A stretch of DNA of 64,000 nucleotides from Listeria immobilis (GTDB lineage: Bacteria; Bacillota; Bacilli; Lactobacillales; Listeriaceae), in the NCBI RefSeq assembly GCF_014322765.1, contig NZ_JAASTZ010000015.1:1-64000 (forward strand). Reading direction: 5' to 3'. Shown here in pieces: positions 61,412 to 64,000 of the stretch (position 1 is its first letter; each line of letters begins with the position of its first letter). Below the pieces are notes generated by a model. The model was not told where the DNA came from. It worked only from the letters and a program-made list of their open reading frames with translations, and searched no databases. Made by a program: the position numbers and the translations under genes.

Positions 61412-63061
61412 ATGAAAAAAAGATTAACAGTATTATGTATCATGATTCTATCTATATCAACCTTTTTAATAGCATGTGGTGGAAATAAAGACGAAACTAC
61501 TAAGTCAGCAGGCAAAAAAACACTGAGAATTATGGAAAATGCTGAAGTTTCTTCCATGGATTCTACTCTTTCGCAAGATGTTCCGAGTTTTACCGAACAA
61601 GGTCAAGTTTTTGAAGGTCTATACACTTTAAACGATAAAGACCAAGCAGTTCCAGCCGTAGCCAAGGAGATGCCAACTTTAAGTGAAGACCAAAAAACGT
61701 ACACTATCCAATTACGGAAAGATGCCAAATGGTCTAATGGAACAAAAGTGACAGCAAATGATTTCATTTTTGCATGGAAAAAACTAGCAAACCCGGATAC
61801 TGCCGCTCAATACTCCTTTTTACTTGATGGAACAGTTGAAAACGGCACAGATGTAATTAATAGCAAAAAAAGCGTAGATGAATTAGGCGTAAAAGCACTT
61901 GATGATTACACAATTGAAATCAAACTAGAACAACCAGTTCCTTATTTCACTTCACTACTCGCATTCAACGCTTTCTATCCTCAAAATGAAGAATATGTGA
62001 AAGAACAAGGTAAAAAATATGCGCAAAGCAGTGAAAATATGATTTATAATGGTCCCTTTACAATGAAAAGTTGGACCAATACCGAAAAAGAATGGACACT
62101 AGAAAAAAATCCAGAATACTGGGATAAAAAGAATGTTAAATCCGATAAAATTGAAGTTAGTGTTGTAAAAGCACCAAATACAGCAGTTAATTTATATGAT
62201 ACTGGAAAACTAGATGTAGCAACACTTTCTGGTGATTATGCTGCACAAAAAAGCAACGACAAAGATTATCATTCCGAGCTTGATGCTTACGTGACACATT
62301 TAAAATTAAATCAAGCAATTGGCGGAAAAGAAACACCACTTGCAAACGAAAATCTGCGAAAAGCGCTATCCCTTGCTGTAAATAAAGAATCGCTTACTAA
62401 GAAAATTTTAGCAGATGGTTCTAAAGCGATTTACGGTTATGTTCCAGAAAAATTTGTCACTAATCCAGAAACTGGTGAAGATTTCCGCAAAGAAAGTGGC
62501 AACTACATGGAGCAAGATGAAGCAAAAGCAAAAACATATTTTGAAAAAGCAAAACAAGAGCTTGGTGGAGAAGCGATTACTGTTGAGCTACTAAATTCAG
62601 ACTTAGAATCTAGTAAAAAAGTAGGCGAATACTTGCAAGACCAACTAGAAACTGCACTTCCTGGGCTTAAAATAAATTTAAAAACAGTTCCTAAAAAGAA
62701 CTTGCTACAATTAACGAGAGAGCAAAATTACGAAATCGTTCTTTCTAATTGGGGTCCAGATTTTCAAGATCCATTAACATTCTTAGGAAACTACACAACT
62801 GGCAATACTTACAACGCGAGTGGCTATTCAAACACGGATTACGATAAAATGATAAATGCAACTTCAACCACACTAACAACCGAACCTGAAAAACGTTGGG
62901 AAACATTTATTGATGCAGAGAAATTGCTTATCGAAACGGATGCAGCAATGATTCCGCTTTATCAAACTGCTGTATGTAATTTGAAAAAAGACACAGTCAA
63001 AGGAATCGTTCACCATAACTTTGGTACAAGCTTTTCTTATAAAGGTGCATACGTAGAATAG
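61412..63061 (+). CDS. Murein-peptide-binding lipoprotein (OppA/MppA-like), 549 aa
   Basis: Lipobox LIACGG (Cys22) after a signal peptide. SBP_bac_5 features: DAKWSNGTKVTANDFIFAWK and NGPFTMKSW, with NYTTGNTYNASGYSNTDYDKMI near the end. It probably captures murein peptides outside the cell for import and recycling through shared Opp permeases. Ribosome binding site AGGGAGGA. Most similar in the window to the binding protein at 49923-51578. Confidence 0.9.
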   Translation: MKKRLTVLCIMILSISTFLIACGGNKDETTKSAGKKTLRIMENAEVSSMDSTLSQDVPSFTEQGQVFEGLYTLNDKDQAVPAVAKEMPTLSEDQKTYTIQLRKDAKWSNGTKVTANDFIFAWKKLANPDTAAQYSFLLDGTVENGTDVINSKKSVDELGVKALDDYTIEIKLEQPVPYFTSLLAFNAFYPQNEEYVKEQGKKYAQSSENMIYNGPFTMKSWTNTEKEWTLEKNPEYWDKKNVKSDKIEVSVVKAPNTAVNLYDTGKLDVATLSGDYAAQKSNDKDYHSELDAYVTHLKLNQAIGGKETPLANENLRKALSLAVNKESLTKKILADGSKAIYGYVPEKFVTNPETGEDFRKESGNYMEQDEAKAKTYFEKAKQELGGEAITVELLNSDLESSKKVGEYLQDQLETALPGLKINLKTVPKKNLLQLTREQNYEIVLSNWGPDFQDPLTFLGNYTTGNTYNASGYSNTDYDKMINATSTTLTTEPEKRWETFIDAEKLLIETDAAMIPLYQTAVCNLKKDTVKGIVHHNFGTSFSYKGAYVE

Positions 63062-63076
63062 AAGGAGCGAAACAAA

Positions 63077-63895
63077 ATGAAACTTTGGATTTCCGTAGAT
63101 ATGGAAGGGATAAATGGACTTCCCGACGATACTTTTGTAGATTCTAGTATGCGAAACTATACTAGAGGACAAAAAATAATGACAAGCGAAACAAACTGGG
63201 TAGTGGAAGAAGCCCTTAAAGCCGGCTACGATGATATTTTGGTAAACGACAGCCATTCCAAAATGAACAATATTTTAATAGAAGATTTACACAAAGAAGC
63301 ACGTCTAATAACTGGAGATGTAAAACCGTTTTCGATGGTGCAGGGATTAGATGCTAGTGCTGACGCAGCCATTTTTATAGGTTATCATTCTCGAGCAGGA
63401 CAGCCGGGAGTGATGAGCCACTCAATGACTTCTGGGGTACGGAATTTTTACATTAATGATGTAGTGGTAGGAGAATTTGGCTTAAATGCATATGTTGCAG
63501 GGGCATTTGGAGTACCAGTTATTCTAGTTGCAGGTGATGATTATATTGCTGCCGAAGCGAAAGCGTTAATTCCGGGCATCGAAACAGCTGTAGTCAAAGA
63601 AGCAGTCTCTCGTTCTTCTGCAATAGCGTTTTCTTTAGCAAGATCAGAAGCCATTATTCGTGAGAAAGTCGAGATAGCACTACAAAACAAACGAGCAGGA
63701 ATACTCACTCCACCAGAAAAACCTATCTTAAAAATCGAGTTTTGCAACTACGGACAGGCTGAATGGGCTGCACTAATACCTGGAACGAAAATAATTGATG
63801 AAACGACAGTCCAATTTGAAGCTAATGATATATTAGAAGCTTATCAAGCAATGGTTGCAATGACTGAATTAGCAATGAAATGCGCGTTCTCATAA
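63077..63895 (+). CDS. dppA: D-aminopeptidase of M55 family
   Basis: All DppA metal ligands are present at the canonical positions: Asp8 and Glu10 (SVDMEGING), His60 (VNDSHS), His104 (GYHSRAG) and Glu133 (VGEFGLN). The catalytic His115 is in GVMSHSMT. The enzyme cleaves D-Ala-D-Ala or D-amino-acid dipeptides from cell-wall turnover as a homodecamer. Ribosome binding site GAAGGAG. Last gene of the recycling operon, 15 bases after the lipoprotein. Confidence 0.94.
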   Translation: MKLWISVDMEGINGLPDDTFVDSSMRNYTRGQKIMTSETNWVVEEALKAGYDDILVNDSHSKMNNILIEDLHKEARLITGDVKPFSMVQGLDASADAAIFIGYHSRAGQPGVMSHSMTSGVRNFYINDVVVGEFGLNAYVAGAFGVPVILVAGDDYIAAEAKALIPGIETAVVKEAVSRSSAIAFSLARSEAIIREKVEIALQNKRAGILTPPEKPILKIEFCNYGQAEWAALIPGTKIIDETTVQFEANDILEAYQAMVAMTELAMKCAFS

Positions 63896-63900
63896 GATTT

Positions 63901-63936
63901 GAAGGAGGCACTTTAATAGTGTCTTCTTTTTTTGTG
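63901..63936 (+). terminator. Terminator of the murein-recycling operon
   Basis: GAAGGAGGCAC pairs with GTGTCTTC around TTTAATA, followed by a T run. Confidence 0.8.
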
Positions 63937-64000
63937 TCTAAAATGTGACGAAAAACACGATTTTTTATGTCGACTTTATGAATAGAAAGTACTTATTTAT

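Overview
The window is a low-GC Firmicute chromosome segment that reads as Listeria, most likely L. monocytogenes or a very close sensu stricto relative. Gene content and order match what I remember of the L. monocytogenes lmo0096-lmo0158 stretch: mannose PTS mptACD, DUF956 gene, ArsR/monooxygenase/nitroreductase, ROK kinase, ABC pair, AraC, esterase, EAL protein, Crp-like protein, the lmaDCBA/monocin locus, an LPXTG 5'-nucleotidase, an IMPDH-like protein, a peptide ABC transporter, the zinc ABC transporter, a DinG-like helicase and a HAD phosphatase. Locus-tag equivalences are from memory, not from a search.

Layout. 1-2.7 kb is the right end of a prophage: the 3' end of an endolysin, two small post-lysis genes, then a leftward three-gene set behind a strong promoter with a palindrome in its spacer. 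It ends at a copy of the 3' half of a tRNA-Lys gene. 2.7-6.3 kb is an accessory patchwork carrying two more copies of the tRNA-Lys 3' half and two remnants of one other gene. Between them lies a type VII secretion LXG polymorphic-toxin operon with a presumed immunity gene. The toxin is interrupted by an in-frame TGA. 6.3-15.5 kb holds an Rgg-like regulator, the sigma-54-driven mannose PTS operon with its DUF956 partner, a DUF2200 gene and an uncharacterised three-gene cluster (polymer-forming-like protein, TPR protein, acidic protein with no normal start codon). 15.5-30.1 kb is metabolic and transport DNA: an AraC-controlled beta-glucoside PTS plus 6-phospho-beta-glucosidase, an ArsR circuit with a perfect operator, a ROK kinase, a heterodimeric ABC exporter, an esterase, a c-di-GMP phosphodiesterase and a Crp/Fnr protein. 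A 25-residue membrane peptide resembling holin-like type I toxins lies in the gap at about 21.6 kb.

30.4-41.2 kb is the monocin (F-type tailocin) locus: an ImmA-like metalloprotease and an XRE repressor face lmaDCBA, followed by tail assembly chaperones with a clear -1 slippery heptamer, a short tape measure, distal tail, tail-tip and fibre genes, holin and amidase. There are no terminase, portal, capsid or integrase genes. Three copies of a CACC-N5-GGTG operator lie between the divergent regulators.

41.2-58.4 kb holds the cell-wall 5'-nucleotidase, an IMPDH-like paralogue, two small genes behind a possible sigma-B promoter, a SAM-I riboswitch-controlled peptide-binding protein with its permeases, a second peptide-binding lipoprotein, a Zur-box zinc ABC operon, a second Crp-like protein, a nuclease-helicase fusion and a HAD phosphatase. 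58.6-63.9 kb is a compact five-gene operon for murein-peptide recycling: Ala-Glu epimerase, NlpC/P60 peptidase, serine beta-lactamase-fold protein, peptide-binding lipoprotein and D-aminopeptidase. Strong hairpin terminators separate most units.
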